Origin: Streptomyces pinistramenti
GTDB taxonomy: Bacteria; Actinomycetota; Actinomycetes; Streptomycetales; Streptomycetaceae
DNA: 64,000 nt
Assembly (NCBI RefSeq): GCF_020564935.1
Contig: NZ_JAJCXB010000017.1
Location: 1-64,000, forward strand
Reading direction: 5' to 3'
A program made the position numbers and the translations under genes. Of this stretch, positions 8,348 through 16,495 are shown in pieces. Under the pieces are notes generated by a model. It was not told where the DNA came from and searched no databases. It saw only the letters and a list, made by a program, of their open reading frames with translations. How positions within the stretch are numbered: the stretch's first letter is position 1; each line of letters begins with the position of its first letter.

Positions 8348-9275
8348 GGCTGCGGGCCGTCCAGAGCTCGGGGAAGACGTTCTTGCGGGCCCGCTTCTCC
8401 AGCCAGGCCACACCGGCGGAACCACCGGTGCCCATCTTCGCCCCCATGGCCCGCCGGGTCGCGACGAGATGATCGTTGCGCCATCGCCAGACCAGCTCGG
8501 CGACATCGGTGAGCATCTCGCCGAGCACGACCAGTTCGGAGTCCTGCGGGCCCGCGTAGACCTCCGCCCAGACGGCCTCGACCGCCGGGTCGGGTTCGTA
8601 GCGCTCGGCCGGATCGCGCTCCAGGACGGCGGCCGGCACGGCGTAGCCGCGGCGGGCCAGCAGCCGCAGCACCTCGTCCCACAGGCTCGGCTCCTGGAGG
8701 GCCTTCGCCAGCTCGGCGTACTCCCGGGGCGCACCGCGGTGCGGCACCAGCATGGACGCGGACTTCTCGCCGAGCAGGAACTCCAGCCGCCGGTACATCG
8801 CGGACTGGAAGCCCGATCCCTCTCCGAGGGCGCTGCGGTACGCGTTGAACTGGGCCGGGGTGAGCCGGGCGAGCGGCTTCCACGCGGCGTTCAGCGCCTC
8901 CAGCTCATGGGTGGACCGCTCCAGCGCATCCCGTGCCACCACCAGGTCGTCGCGCCGCAGCGCCTCGGCCGCGGTGTGCCACTCGTGCACGATGACGGTG
9001 AACCACAGCTCCATGACCTGGGTGGTCACCAGGAAGACCATCTCGCCGGGGTCGTCGGAGAGCGGATGCTGCAGATGGGTGAGGACGCCGGCCTGGACGT
9101 AGTCCTCGTACGGGGTGGTGGCGCTGCTGCCGATGCTCAGATCGGGGGCGAACGGCTCGGTCGCGGACGGCTCGGCCTCGGACGGGCCGGTCCCGGGCGC
9201 TGCGGGCGCGTATCCGGGGGCGCCGTTTCCGGAGGGCGAAGGCTGCCCGTTCCCGGACAGCGAAGGATGCGACAT
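8340..9275 (-). CDS. Tryptophan 2,3-dioxygenase family protein
   Basis: A heme enzyme expected to open the indole ring of tryptophan to N-formylkynurenine. ATG 9275 (MSHPSLSGNG) is preceded by TGAGGAG and gives 311 residues. The first 50 or so are a disordered Ser/Gly/Pro-rich tail. Family motifs are QHPLSDDPGEMVFLVTTQ, ELWFTVIVHEW, FQSAMYRRLEFLLG (with the substrate-binding Arg), WRNDHLVATRR (proximal heme His) and GTGGSAG. The distal-pocket position that is His in classical enzymes (FIVQHQ in Xanthomonas) reads FLVTTQ here, so that His is replaced by Thr. Assignment to the pathway rests on the overlapping kynureninase and hydrolase genes. Confidence 0.88.
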   Translation of the reverse strand: MSHPSLSGNGQPSPSGNGAPGYAPAAPGTGPSEAEPSATEPFAPDLSIGSSATTPYEDYVQAGVLTHLQHPLSDDPGEMVFLVTTQVMELWFTVIVHEWHTAAEALRRDDLVVARDALERSTHELEALNAAWKPLARLTPAQFNAYRSALGEGSGFQSAMYRRLEFLLGEKSASMLVPHRGAPREYAELAKALQEPSLWDEVLRLLARRGYAVPAAVLERDPAERYEPDPAVEAVWAEVYAGPQDSELVVLGEMLTDVAELVWRWRNDHLVATRRAMGAKMGTGGSAGVAWLEKRARKNVFPELWTARSHV

Positions 9276-9541
9276 GAGGGACTCCTCAGGCTGCGAACTC
9301 CGGGTAGCGGTCCGCCCCTTCCTGGTCGGCTCGGGAGCCCCGGTCCCCTCGGGCGCGGGTTCACCCGCCCCTCTCGCATCATCGGCCTTGCACACCGGCC
9401 ACGCAAGAGCCGATTCCACTCAGCCGTCAGGTCCTGCACCGTCCGGCACAGGCACCGCCCGGGAAACGTGCGTTAATTCCGGTCCCGGCGGCCCCGCGGG
9501 GGCCACGGCCACGCCGGCCGGGGCCCCCGCGGCGGCAGGGT

Positions 9542-9955
9542 TCAGGAAAGCGTGTCCGCCGCCGTCGGCGAGGAGTCGCGGAGGAACGTCGAGCAGCGCT
9601 CGTACTCCTCTTCCTCGCCGATCTCCTGTGCCGCACGGGCGAGCGCGTGCAGGGCGCGCAGGAAGCCGCGGTTCGGCTCGTGCTCGAACGGCACCGGGCC
9701 GTGCCCCTTCCAGCCGGCCCGGCGCAGCGCGTCCAGGCCGCGGTGGTAGCCGGTGCGGGCGTACGCGTAGGACTCGACGGTCCGGCCGCCCTGGAACGCG
9801 TCGTCGGCGAGCTGTGCCCAGGCCAGCGAAGAGGTGGGGTACTTCGCTGCGACATCGGCCGGCGCCGTGCCGGATGCGAGCAGTTCGCGCGGGCCCGGGT
9901 CGTCGGGCAGGTGGGTCGGGGGCGGTCCCCCGAGCAGGTTCTCGTGAATGGCCAT
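9542..9955 (-). CDS. DUF3151 family protein
   Basis: A soluble 137-residue protein starting MAIHENLLGG. It matches the actinobacterial DUF3151 family in length and pattern: PTSSLAWAQLADDAF, a helical TPR-like centre (YAYARTGYHRGLDALRRAGW), and an acidic EIGEEEEYERC region near the C-terminus. No catalytic motif is seen and the function is unknown. The helical repeats suggest a protein-interaction role. It stands alone between the tryptophan operon and the MFS gene, all on the same strand, with 266 nt to the dioxygenase start. Confidence 0.8.
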   Translation of the reverse strand: MAIHENLLGGPPPTHLPDDPGPRELLASGTAPADVAAKYPTSSLAWAQLADDAFQGGRTVESYAYARTGYHRGLDALRRAGWKGHGPVPFEHEPNRGFLRALHALARAAQEIGEEEEYERCSTFLRDSSPTAADTLS

Positions 9956-10027
9956 GCGCCAAGTCTGCCTGGTCCGTGCGGGGGCCCGTCGCGCGCCCGC
10001 CCCGCCCCGGCGGCCGATGGCCGGAAC

Positions 10028-11560
10028 CTATCGCCCGTCCCCGTCCGCCGTGTGCGGCGCCTCTCCCGGGTCGAGCGGCGGCGCGCTCACCCCGCAGTGG
10101 TAGGTGCACTCCGCGTGGCACGGCTCCTGCGTCGCCGCTTCGGCGCCGTGCAGCACGTCACCGCGCACCGTCAGCCAGGCGATCACCGCGCCGGCCAGCA
10201 GCACCCCGGCGCACAGCGGCATCGCCCGCCGGAAGGTCGCCGCGAACTCGTCGGCGGAGCGGTACGCCTCGGGGCCCATCCCGGCCAGCAGCGGCAGCGC
10301 GGCGACCGCGACCAGGCCCGCGGCGCGCGCCGCCGCGTTGTTGATGCCGCTGGCCAGGCCCGCCCGGTCCACGTCGACGGACGCCAGCACGGTCGAGGTG
10401 AGCGGCGCGACCAGCGTCACCATGCCGGCCCCCAGCACCAGCAGCGCGGGCAGCACATCGGCCACGTACGACGCCCCCACCCCCACACGCATCATCAGCA
10501 GCATGCCGCCGGCGCACAGCAACGGCCCGACGGTGAGCGGGATGCGCGGCCCGATGCGCGCCCCCAGCTCGCCGGAGCGGGCGGACAGCAGCAGCATCAG
10601 CACGGTCGTCGGCAGCAGCGCCGTGCCGGCCGCCAGCGCCGAATAGCCCGCCACGACCTGGAGTTGGAGCACCGACAGGAAGAAGAAGCCGCCGAACGCC
10701 GCGTAGACGCAGACCGTCACGGCATTGATCGCGGAGAACTGCCGGACGGCGAAGATCGCGGGCGGCAGCATCGGATCCGTCCGCCGCCGCTCCACCTGCA
10801 CGAAGGCCACGCCGAGCAGCACCCCGGCGACCGCGGGGACGATCACCCAGGCCGACGCGCCCCGGTCCGGCGCGGCGATCAGCGCGTAGGTCACCCCGGC
10901 CAGCGCCAGCGCCCCCAGCACCGCGCCCGGCACGTCGAACCCGCGGCGCCCGGCCGCGCCCCGCTCCCGCGTCTCCGGTACGTGCCGCAGCGCGACGGGC
11001 ACACACACCGCGGCCAGCGGCACGTTCAGGAAGAACACCCAGCGCCAGCCGGGCCCGTCCACCAGCCAGCCGCCGACGAACGGGCCGACCGCCGCGGCCA
11101 CGCCGCCGAGCCCGGACCACGCGCCGACCGCCCGCGCCCGGTCGTCCGGGTGGAACACCGCCTGGATCAGCGCCAGCGACCCCGGCGTGAGCAGCGCACC
11201 GCCGACGCCCTGGAGCGCGCGGGCCGCGATCAGCACGCCCGAGTTCGGCGCGAGACCGCACAGCAGCGACGCCACCGCGAACCACACCACGCCGGTCACG
11301 AAGACCCGCCGCCGGCCGTAGCGGTCGCCCAGCGCCCCGCCCAGCAGGATCAGCGAGGCGAGGGTGAGCATGTACGCGGTCACCGTCCATTGCAGGACCG
11401 CCAGATCCGCGTCCAGGTCCACGCCGATCCGCGGCAGCGCGACGTTGACGACGGTGCTGTCGAGCATCGCCATGCCCGATCCGAGTACGGCGGTCAGCAG
11501 CACCCAGCGGCCCTGGGAGGACGCCAGGCGGACACCGCCGGGCAGGCTCGGCTCACTCAT
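10028..11560 (-). CDS. MFS drug exporter, DHA2 (14-TM) type
   Basis: A 510-residue integral membrane protein with about 14 hydrophobic segments. The DHA2 motifs are present: LDSTVVNVALPRIG in TM1, LGDRYGRRRVFV between TM2 and TM3, and GPFVGGWLVD at motif C of TM5. It would export small hydrophobic or cationic compounds at the expense of the proton gradient. The C-terminus carries a Cys-rich tail (PCHAECTYHCG) that is unusual for the family and may bind metal. Start ATG 11560 is chosen, though the ribosome site is weak. No regulator gene adjoins it. Confidence 0.93.
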   Translation of the reverse strand: MSEPSLPGGVRLASSQGRWVLLTAVLGSGMAMLDSTVVNVALPRIGVDLDADLAVLQWTVTAYMLTLASLILLGGALGDRYGRRRVFVTGVVWFAVASLLCGLAPNSGVLIAARALQGVGGALLTPGSLALIQAVFHPDDRARAVGAWSGLGGVAAAVGPFVGGWLVDGPGWRWVFFLNVPLAAVCVPVALRHVPETRERGAAGRRGFDVPGAVLGALALAGVTYALIAAPDRGASAWVIVPAVAGVLLGVAFVQVERRRTDPMLPPAIFAVRQFSAINAVTVCVYAAFGGFFFLSVLQLQVVAGYSALAAGTALLPTTVLMLLLSARSGELGARIGPRIPLTVGPLLCAGGMLLMMRVGVGASYVADVLPALLVLGAGMVTLVAPLTSTVLASVDVDRAGLASGINNAAARAAGLVAVAALPLLAGMGPEAYRSADEFAATFRRAMPLCAGVLLAGAVIAWLTVRGDVLHGAEAATQEPCHAECTYHCGVSAPPLDPGEAPHTADGDGR

Positions 11561-11622
11561 ACCGTGAGCATGCCCGGATCCGAGGGCCGCCGCTCCCCCG
11601 GGCCCGACGCGTCTTCGGCCGC

Positions 11623-12807
11623 TCAGCCGCTCCCGCGCAGCGCCGTCAGCGCCCGCACCAGCGCCTCCGTACCGGCCTCCGCCTTGGCGCGCGGGCAGCC
11701 CGCGTTGAGCCGGACGAACCCCGCGCCGGCCGGCCCGTACGTCTCCCCCGGCATGATCGCCACCCCCTGGCGCTCGATCAGCTCGCGCTGCAGCGCCGCC
11801 CCGTCCACGCCCAGCGGCCGCAGGTCGATCCAGGCCAGATAGCCGGCCTGCGGCGGCTCCCAGGCCAGCTCGGGAAAGGCCCCGTTGAGCCGCTCGGCGA
11901 CGCTTCGCAGCGTGCCGTCCAGGTAGCCGCGCAGCGCGTCCAGCCAGGGTGCGCCCTGCCGGTAGGCCGCGATGTGGGCGACGACGGAGAGGACCGCGGG
12001 CGAGGACAGTCCGTCCGCGTCCTTGAGACGGTGCAGATACGCGTCGCGGTCCGCGTCGCTGCCGACGAGGGCGTAGGAGCCGGTCAGCGCGGGGATGTTG
12101 AACGCTTTGGAGGCGGAGGTGACCTGGGCCCAGCGACCGCTGCCGAACCGGGCCCAGGGCAGATGCGGATGGCCGTCGCGGGCCAGGTCGGAATGGATCT
12201 CGTCGCTGATCACCGCGACGCCGTGCCGCGCGCACAGGCCGGCCATCCGCGTCAGCTCGGCCTCTGTCCAGACGTGCCCGGTCGGGTTGTGCGGGGAGCA
12301 CAGCAGCAGCACCGACGAGTCCGGCAGCGCCAGCAGCCGCGCCAGTTCGGCGTCGTCGCCCAGCGGGCAGCCGCGCAGCTCCCGGCCGTGCGCGGCGATG
12401 GTCTTGGGGAACGCGTCGTAGGCGGGGGTGTGGACGACGATGCCGTCGCCGGGCTCCGACCACATCCGCAGCAGCTGCGACACCTGGTAGATCACCGAGG
12501 GGCCGTAGACGATCCGGTCCTCGTCGACGGCGGTGGCGTAGCGCGTCGCGTACCAGTGGGAGACCGCGGAGAGGAAGTCGTCGTGGCGCCAGCGGCTGTA
12601 GCCGAGGACGCCGTGTTCCAGGCGGCCGCGGAGGGCGGCCAGCACCTCGGGGGCGGTCTCGAAGTCCATGTCGGAGATGGTGAACGGCAGCAGCCCCGGC
12701 TTGCCGAAGCGGTCCTCGACGAAGTCCCACTGGGTGCACCAGGTGCCGTGCCGGTCGACGGGGGTGCCGAAGTCGTAGCGGGCGCCGCGCCCGTGTCCTT
12801 GCGTCAT
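11623..12807 (-). CDS. MalY/PatB-type PLP C-S beta-lyase/aminotransferase
   Basis: A 394-residue fold-type I PLP enzyme starting at ATG 12807, one base after the stop of the PTS permease gene. MalY/PatB markers are LPFTISDMDFETAP near residue 40, YSRWRHDDF near 80, NPTGHVWTEAEL near 190, SDEIHSDL near 215 and the PLP-lysine region TSASKAFNIPAL near 240. Such proteins cleave cystathionine-like thioethers, and Escherichia coli MalY also modulates MalT. The one-base coupling to a glucose-family PTS permease reproduces the E. coli malX-malY pairing. Whether it acts as lyase, aminotransferase or regulator cannot be told from sequence. Confidence 0.88.
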   Translation of the reverse strand: MTQGHGRGARYDFGTPVDRHGTWCTQWDFVEDRFGKPGLLPFTISDMDFETAPEVLAALRGRLEHGVLGYSRWRHDDFLSAVSHWYATRYATAVDEDRIVYGPSVIYQVSQLLRMWSEPGDGIVVHTPAYDAFPKTIAAHGRELRGCPLGDDAELARLLALPDSSVLLLCSPHNPTGHVWTEAELTRMAGLCARHGVAVISDEIHSDLARDGHPHLPWARFGSGRWAQVTSASKAFNIPALTGSYALVGSDADRDAYLHRLKDADGLSSPAVLSVVAHIAAYRQGAPWLDALRGYLDGTLRSVAERLNGAFPELAWEPPQAGYLAWIDLRPLGVDGAALQRELIERQGVAIMPGETYGPAGAGFVRLNAGCPRAKAEAGTEALVRALTALRGSG

Positions 12808-12808
12808 G

Positions 12809-14530
12809 TCAGCCCGCCGGGATGAGGAGGGCGACGGCGTCCTTCACGGACTGCACCTGGGGGCCGATGATCACCTGCACGGTGTGCCGGTCGAGCGTGA
12901 CCACCCCCACCGCGCCGAGCTTCTTCAGGCGCGCCTGGTCCAGCCGTTCCGCATCCTCCACGGACATCCGCAGCCTGGTGATGCAGTTGTCCAGCGACCG
13001 GATGTTGTCCGCCCCGCCCAGCGCCGCGAGGATCGCCACCGGGTCGTACTTCCCCGCCACCAGCGGCGCGGCGGGCGGCGCCGGATCCTCGCTGCCGGGC
13101 CCGCCGGCGGCCGGGCCGGATGCGCCCGCGGCCACCCCGCCGTCCGGCTCCTCCCTCCCCGGCGTCCGCAGATCGAACCGCTTGATCGCCCACCGGAAGA
13201 GGACGTAGTACACGCCGAACCAGACGGCCGCGATGACCGGCACGAGGTACCACTTCGTGGTGGTGCCCTGGAGGACGCCGAAGACGAACAGGTCGATCAG
13301 GTTGCCGTCGGTGTTGCCGATGTAAACGCCGAGTACGGCCGCGGTCAGGAAGCCGAGGCCGACCAGGACCGCGTGCAGCAGATACAGCCAGGGCGCGAGG
13401 AACAGGAAGAGGAACTCCAGCGGCTCGGTCACCCCGCCCACCGCGCAGGCGACCACACCGGAGATCAGCAGCGCCTTGACCTCCGGGCGCATCGCCCGGC
13501 GCGCGCAGTGGTACATCGCCAGCGCGGCCCCGGGCAGTCCGCCCAGGTAGGCGGGCATCTTGCCCTGCGAGAGGAAGTGCGTGGCGGTGTGTGCGGCGCC
13601 CGAGGGGGCGGCGCAGGACAGCTGGGCGTAGAAGAGGTTCAGGGCGCCGCTGACGTGCTTGCCGCAGACCTCTCCCACGCCGCCCGCGTCGGTGAAGCGG
13701 AACATCGCGACGAGGATGTGGTGCAGACCGACCGGCCGCAGCAGCACCTCCCCCATGCCGAAGAAGAACGGCCCGAAGACGCCGGTGTGCCCGATGCCCT
13801 CGCCGAGATCCGCTATCCAGCCGTTGAGCGTGGGCCACACCAGCGGCACCAGCAGCCCGAGGATGCTGAGCACCAGCGCCGAGACGATCGGCACGAAGCG
13901 CAGACCGCCGAAGAAGGCCAGCGCGTCCGGCATCCGCTGGGTGCGAAAGCGCCGGTGGAGCAGGCTGACAACGATGCCCACCGCGACCGCGCCGAGCAGT
14001 CCGGTGTCGATCGACTCCACGCCGAGCACCTCCGCGACGCCGTAGTGCGCCTTGTCGGCGTCGGAGGTCACGCCCTTGGCGGTCAGGAAGAAGTTCACCG
14101 CGAGGTTCATCGACGCGAAGCCGACGAAGCCGGAGAACGCCGCGACCCCCTTGTCCCGGCGGGCCAGGCCGAGCGGGATCGCCATGGCGAAGAGCACCGG
14201 CAGGAACGTGAAAGCCACCTGCCCGGTGTGCGCCATCCACGTGAAGACGATCCGGCAGGCGTCGGCCTTCAGGAAGGGCAGGTTGCCGGTGACGGAGTCG
14301 CTGGAGAGCGAGCTGCCGACGCCGAGCATGATGCCGCAGAACGCCAGCAGCGCGACCGGCAGCATGAAGGTCCTGCCGAGCCCCTGAAAGAACTCCCACA
14401 GCGCCGCCCTGGCCCGGCCGCCGCGCCGGGCCGTGCCCGGCCTGGCTCCTGACGTCCCGTCACCGGACGGCTGCGGCTGCCTGCCGCGCCCGTCCGCGTC
14501 CCGCACCGCCGTGTCCCGCGCAGATCCCAT
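12809..14530 (-). CDS. PTS glucose-family permease, IIC-IIB subunits (MalX-like)
   Basis: A membrane sugar permease of about 573 residues from ATG 14530; GTG 14542 is an alternative start. An IIC domain with about ten hydrophobic segments (residues 40-430) includes FFFGMGEVLLRPVGLHHIL and GGVTEPLEFLFLFLAPWLY, both typical of the glucose/glucosamine/maltose family. The C-terminal IIB domain contains the phosphorylated cysteine in IRSLDNCITRLRM. There is no IIA domain, so it must receive phosphate from a separate IIA protein, as do the GlcNAc permeases of Streptomyces. Its stop is one base from the MalY-like start, indicating an operon. The substrate is not determined. Confidence 0.9.
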   Translation of the reverse strand: MGSARDTAVRDADGRGRQPQPSGDGTSGARPGTARRGGRARAALWEFFQGLGRTFMLPVALLAFCGIMLGVGSSLSSDSVTGNLPFLKADACRIVFTWMAHTGQVAFTFLPVLFAMAIPLGLARRDKGVAAFSGFVGFASMNLAVNFFLTAKGVTSDADKAHYGVAEVLGVESIDTGLLGAVAVGIVVSLLHRRFRTQRMPDALAFFGGLRFVPIVSALVLSILGLLVPLVWPTLNGWIADLGEGIGHTGVFGPFFFGMGEVLLRPVGLHHILVAMFRFTDAGGVGEVCGKHVSGALNLFYAQLSCAAPSGAAHTATHFLSQGKMPAYLGGLPGAALAMYHCARRAMRPEVKALLISGVVACAVGGVTEPLEFLFLFLAPWLYLLHAVLVGLGFLTAAVLGVYIGNTDGNLIDLFVFGVLQGTTTKWYLVPVIAAVWFGVYYVLFRWAIKRFDLRTPGREEPDGGVAAGASGPAAGGPGSEDPAPPAAPLVAGKYDPVAILAALGGADNIRSLDNCITRLRMSVEDAERLDQARLKKLGAVGVVTLDRHTVQVIIGPQVQSVKDAVALLIPAG

Positions 14531-14611
14531 GGCTTCTCCCACGCCCTTCCCCTGGCCCGGCGCCCGTTGCCGAGCGGAGCCACAGGGTCGCAGGTCGCCG
14601 TCCGGTACGCG

Positions 14612-14648
14612 GAAGGGCTCCGCATCCCGGACGGATGCGGAGCCCTTC
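14612..14648. terminator. Hairpin terminator after fbaA
   Basis: Perfect 16-bp stem (14612-14627 with 14633-14648) and a 5-nt loop, 16 nt beyond the fbaA stop codon on the minus strand. It separates fbaA from the downstream PTS operon. Confidence 0.85.
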
Positions 14649-14663
14649 GCCTGCTGTGGGCGC

Positions 14664-15686
14664 TTACTTGATCCTGGTCCCCGTGGAACGCAGGTTGGCG
14701 CACGCCTCGGTCACCCGCCGGGCCATGCCGGCCTCGGCCAGCTTGCCCCAGCTGCGCGGGTCGTAGAACTTCTTGTTGCCGACCTCGCCGTCGACCTTCA
14801 GAACGCCGTCGTAGTTGCGGAACATGTGGTCCGCGATCGGGCGGCTGAAGGCGTACTGGGTGTCCGTGTCCAGGTTCATCTTGACCACGCCGTTCTCCAG
14901 CGCGGTGGCGATCTCCTGCTCGGTGGAGCCGGAGCCGCCGTGGAAGACGAAGTCGAACGGTGCCGTCTTGCCGTACTTGGCGCCCACGCCCTGCTGGAGG
15001 TCCTTGAGCAGCTCGGGACGGAGCACGACGTTGCCCGGCTTGTAGACGCCGTGGACGTTGCCGAAGGACGCGGCCAGCAGGTAGCGGCCCTTCTCGCCCA
15101 GGCCCAGCGCCTCGGCGGTGCGCAGCGCGTCGTCGACGGTGGTGTACAGCTCGTCGTTGATCTCGTGGGTGACGCCGTCCTCCTCGCCACCGGTCGGGGT
15201 GATCTCGACCTCAAGGATGATCTTGGCGGCGGCCGCCTTGGCGAGCAGCTCCTGGCCGATGGCCAGGTTGTCGGCCAGGGTCTCGGCCGAGCCGTCCCAC
15301 ATGTGCGACTGGAACAGCGGGTTCCGGCCCTTGGCGACCCGCTCGGCAGAGACGTCGATCAGCGGACGGACATAGCCGTCCAGCTTGTCCTTGGGGCAGT
15401 GGTCGGTGTGCAGCGCGACGGTGATGTCGTACTTGGCGGCCACGACGTGCGCGAACTCGGCGAGCGCGACGGCGCCGGTCACCATGTCCTTGTTGTGCTG
15501 CCCGCCCAGGAACTCCGCACCACCGGTGGAGATCTGGATGATGCCGTCGCTCTCGGCCTCGGCGAAACCACGCAGCGCTGCGTGCAGAGTCTGCGTCGAG
15601 GTCACGTTGATGGCCGGGTAGGCGAACTTGCCCGCCTTCGCCCGGTCGAGCATCTCGTTGTAGACCTCGGGAGTTGCGATGGGCAT
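14664..15686 (-). CDS. fbaA: Class II fructose-bisphosphate aldolase
   Basis: A 340-residue zinc-dependent aldolase that reversibly cleaves fructose 1,6-bisphosphate in glycolysis and gluconeogenesis. The catalytic/metal site LHTDHCPKD gives D95 and H96. Further signatures are EVEITPTGGEEDGV near residue 165, FGNVHGVYKPG near 215 with the second metal His, and FHGGSGSTEQEI near 255. The start ATG 15686 has an AAGGAG-type site just upstream. A perfect terminator follows the gene, and the upstream gap to pyrE carries a ParB-type palindrome. It appears to be a single-gene transcript. Confidence 0.97.
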   Translation of the reverse strand: MPIATPEVYNEMLDRAKAGKFAYPAINVTSTQTLHAALRGFAEAESDGIIQISTGGAEFLGGQHNKDMVTGAVALAEFAHVVAAKYDITVALHTDHCPKDKLDGYVRPLIDVSAERVAKGRNPLFQSHMWDGSAETLADNLAIGQELLAKAAAAKIILEVEITPTGGEEDGVTHEINDELYTTVDDALRTAEALGLGEKGRYLLAASFGNVHGVYKPGNVVLRPELLKDLQQGVGAKYGKTAPFDFVFHGGSGSTEQEIATALENGVVKMNLDTDTQYAFSRPIADHMFRNYDGVLKVDGEVGNKKFYDPRSWGKLAEAGMARRVTEACANLRSTGTRIK

Positions 15687-15813
15687 CTGTCCGCTCCTTG
15701 TGATGTACGGGTGTGCGTTCTTGGCCCTGACCAGGGGGCGACGGCATCGCCGTCCTCATCTTCCCAGACGCGGCGGTTTGCTCCACCTCACCTGCGGGGC
15801 GGGACGGCGCGGT

Positions 15814-15845
15814 GGGGCGGCGGTTTCACGTGAAACCGCCGCCCC
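15814..15845. promoter_or_regulatory. Perfect parS site within a 32-bp palindrome
   Basis: The exact parS consensus GTTTCACGTGAAAC occupies 15823-15836. It lies at the centre of a perfect 32-bp palindrome (16+16 bp, no loop) just downstream of pyrE. Because of the GC arms, the same element could also form a terminator cruciform for pyrE. ParB binding is inferred from the exact consensus match. Confidence 0.85.
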
Positions 15846-15865
15846 GTCGGCACTTACCGGCAGCG

Positions 15866-16408
15866 TCAGGCGAGGCCCAGGTCGTCCAGCCGGTAACCGG
15901 TGAGGTAGGGCACGCCGGCCTCGGCGATGGCCGAACCCGCGCCGCGGTCGACGATCGTCGCGACCGCAACGACCTCCGCTCCGGCCTCCCGGGCCGCCTC
16001 GACCGCGGTCAGCGGCGAGCCGCCGGTGGTGGAGGTGTCCTCGACGACCAGCACCCGGCGGCCCTTGATGTCCGGGCCCTCGATACGGCGCTGCATGCCG
16101 TGCGTCTTCTGCGCCTTGCGGACGACGAACGCGTCCAGGCGCCGGCCGCGTGCGGCGGAGGCGTGCAGCATGGCGGCCGCGACGGGGTCCGCGCCGAGCG
16201 TCAGGCCGCCGACCGCGTCGTAGTCCAGGTCGGCGGTGAGGTCCAGCATCAGCTGACCGACCAGCGGCGAGGCCGCGCCGTCCAGGGTGATCCGGCGCAG
16301 GTCGATGTAGTAGTCGGCTTCCTTGCCGGAGGAAAGCGTCACCTTGCCGTGCACCACGGCCTTGTCCTTGATCTGCTGCAGCAGCGCGCCGCGTACGTCC
16401 TCGGTCAT
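15866..16408 (-). CDS. pyrE: Orotate phosphoribosyltransferase
   Basis: It transfers ribose 5-phosphate from PRPP to orotate, giving OMP in UMP synthesis. The 180-residue product is taken from ATG 16408; a GTG two codons earlier (16414) is possible. The type I PRPP-binding loop RRVLVVEDTSTTGGS spans about 118-132, and the N-terminal substrate motif LSSGKEADYYIDLRR spans 26-40. It follows the aldose epimerase gene on the same strand after an 87-nt gap, and is followed by the parS palindrome and then fbaA. Confidence 0.93.
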   Translation of the reverse strand: MTEDVRGALLQQIKDKAVVHGKVTLSSGKEADYYIDLRRITLDGAASPLVGQLMLDLTADLDYDAVGGLTLGADPVAAAMLHASAARGRRLDAFVVRKAQKTHGMQRRIEGPDIKGRRVLVVEDTSTTGGSPLTAVEAAREAGAEVVAVATIVDRGAGSAIAEAGVPYLTGYRLDDLGLA

Positions 16409-16495
16409 GCGCACGAGCTTAGAGGAGCGCTCCCGAGGGGCCGCCGCCGCACGAGCCGGTGGCCAGGGCAGCCACCGGCGCGGCCGGGACGGGGC

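Noticed and set aside
14212..14245. A third parS-like sequence around CCACGTGAAG inside the PTS gene
   Set aside because: Several mismatches to the consensus arms, and it lies in coding sequence.
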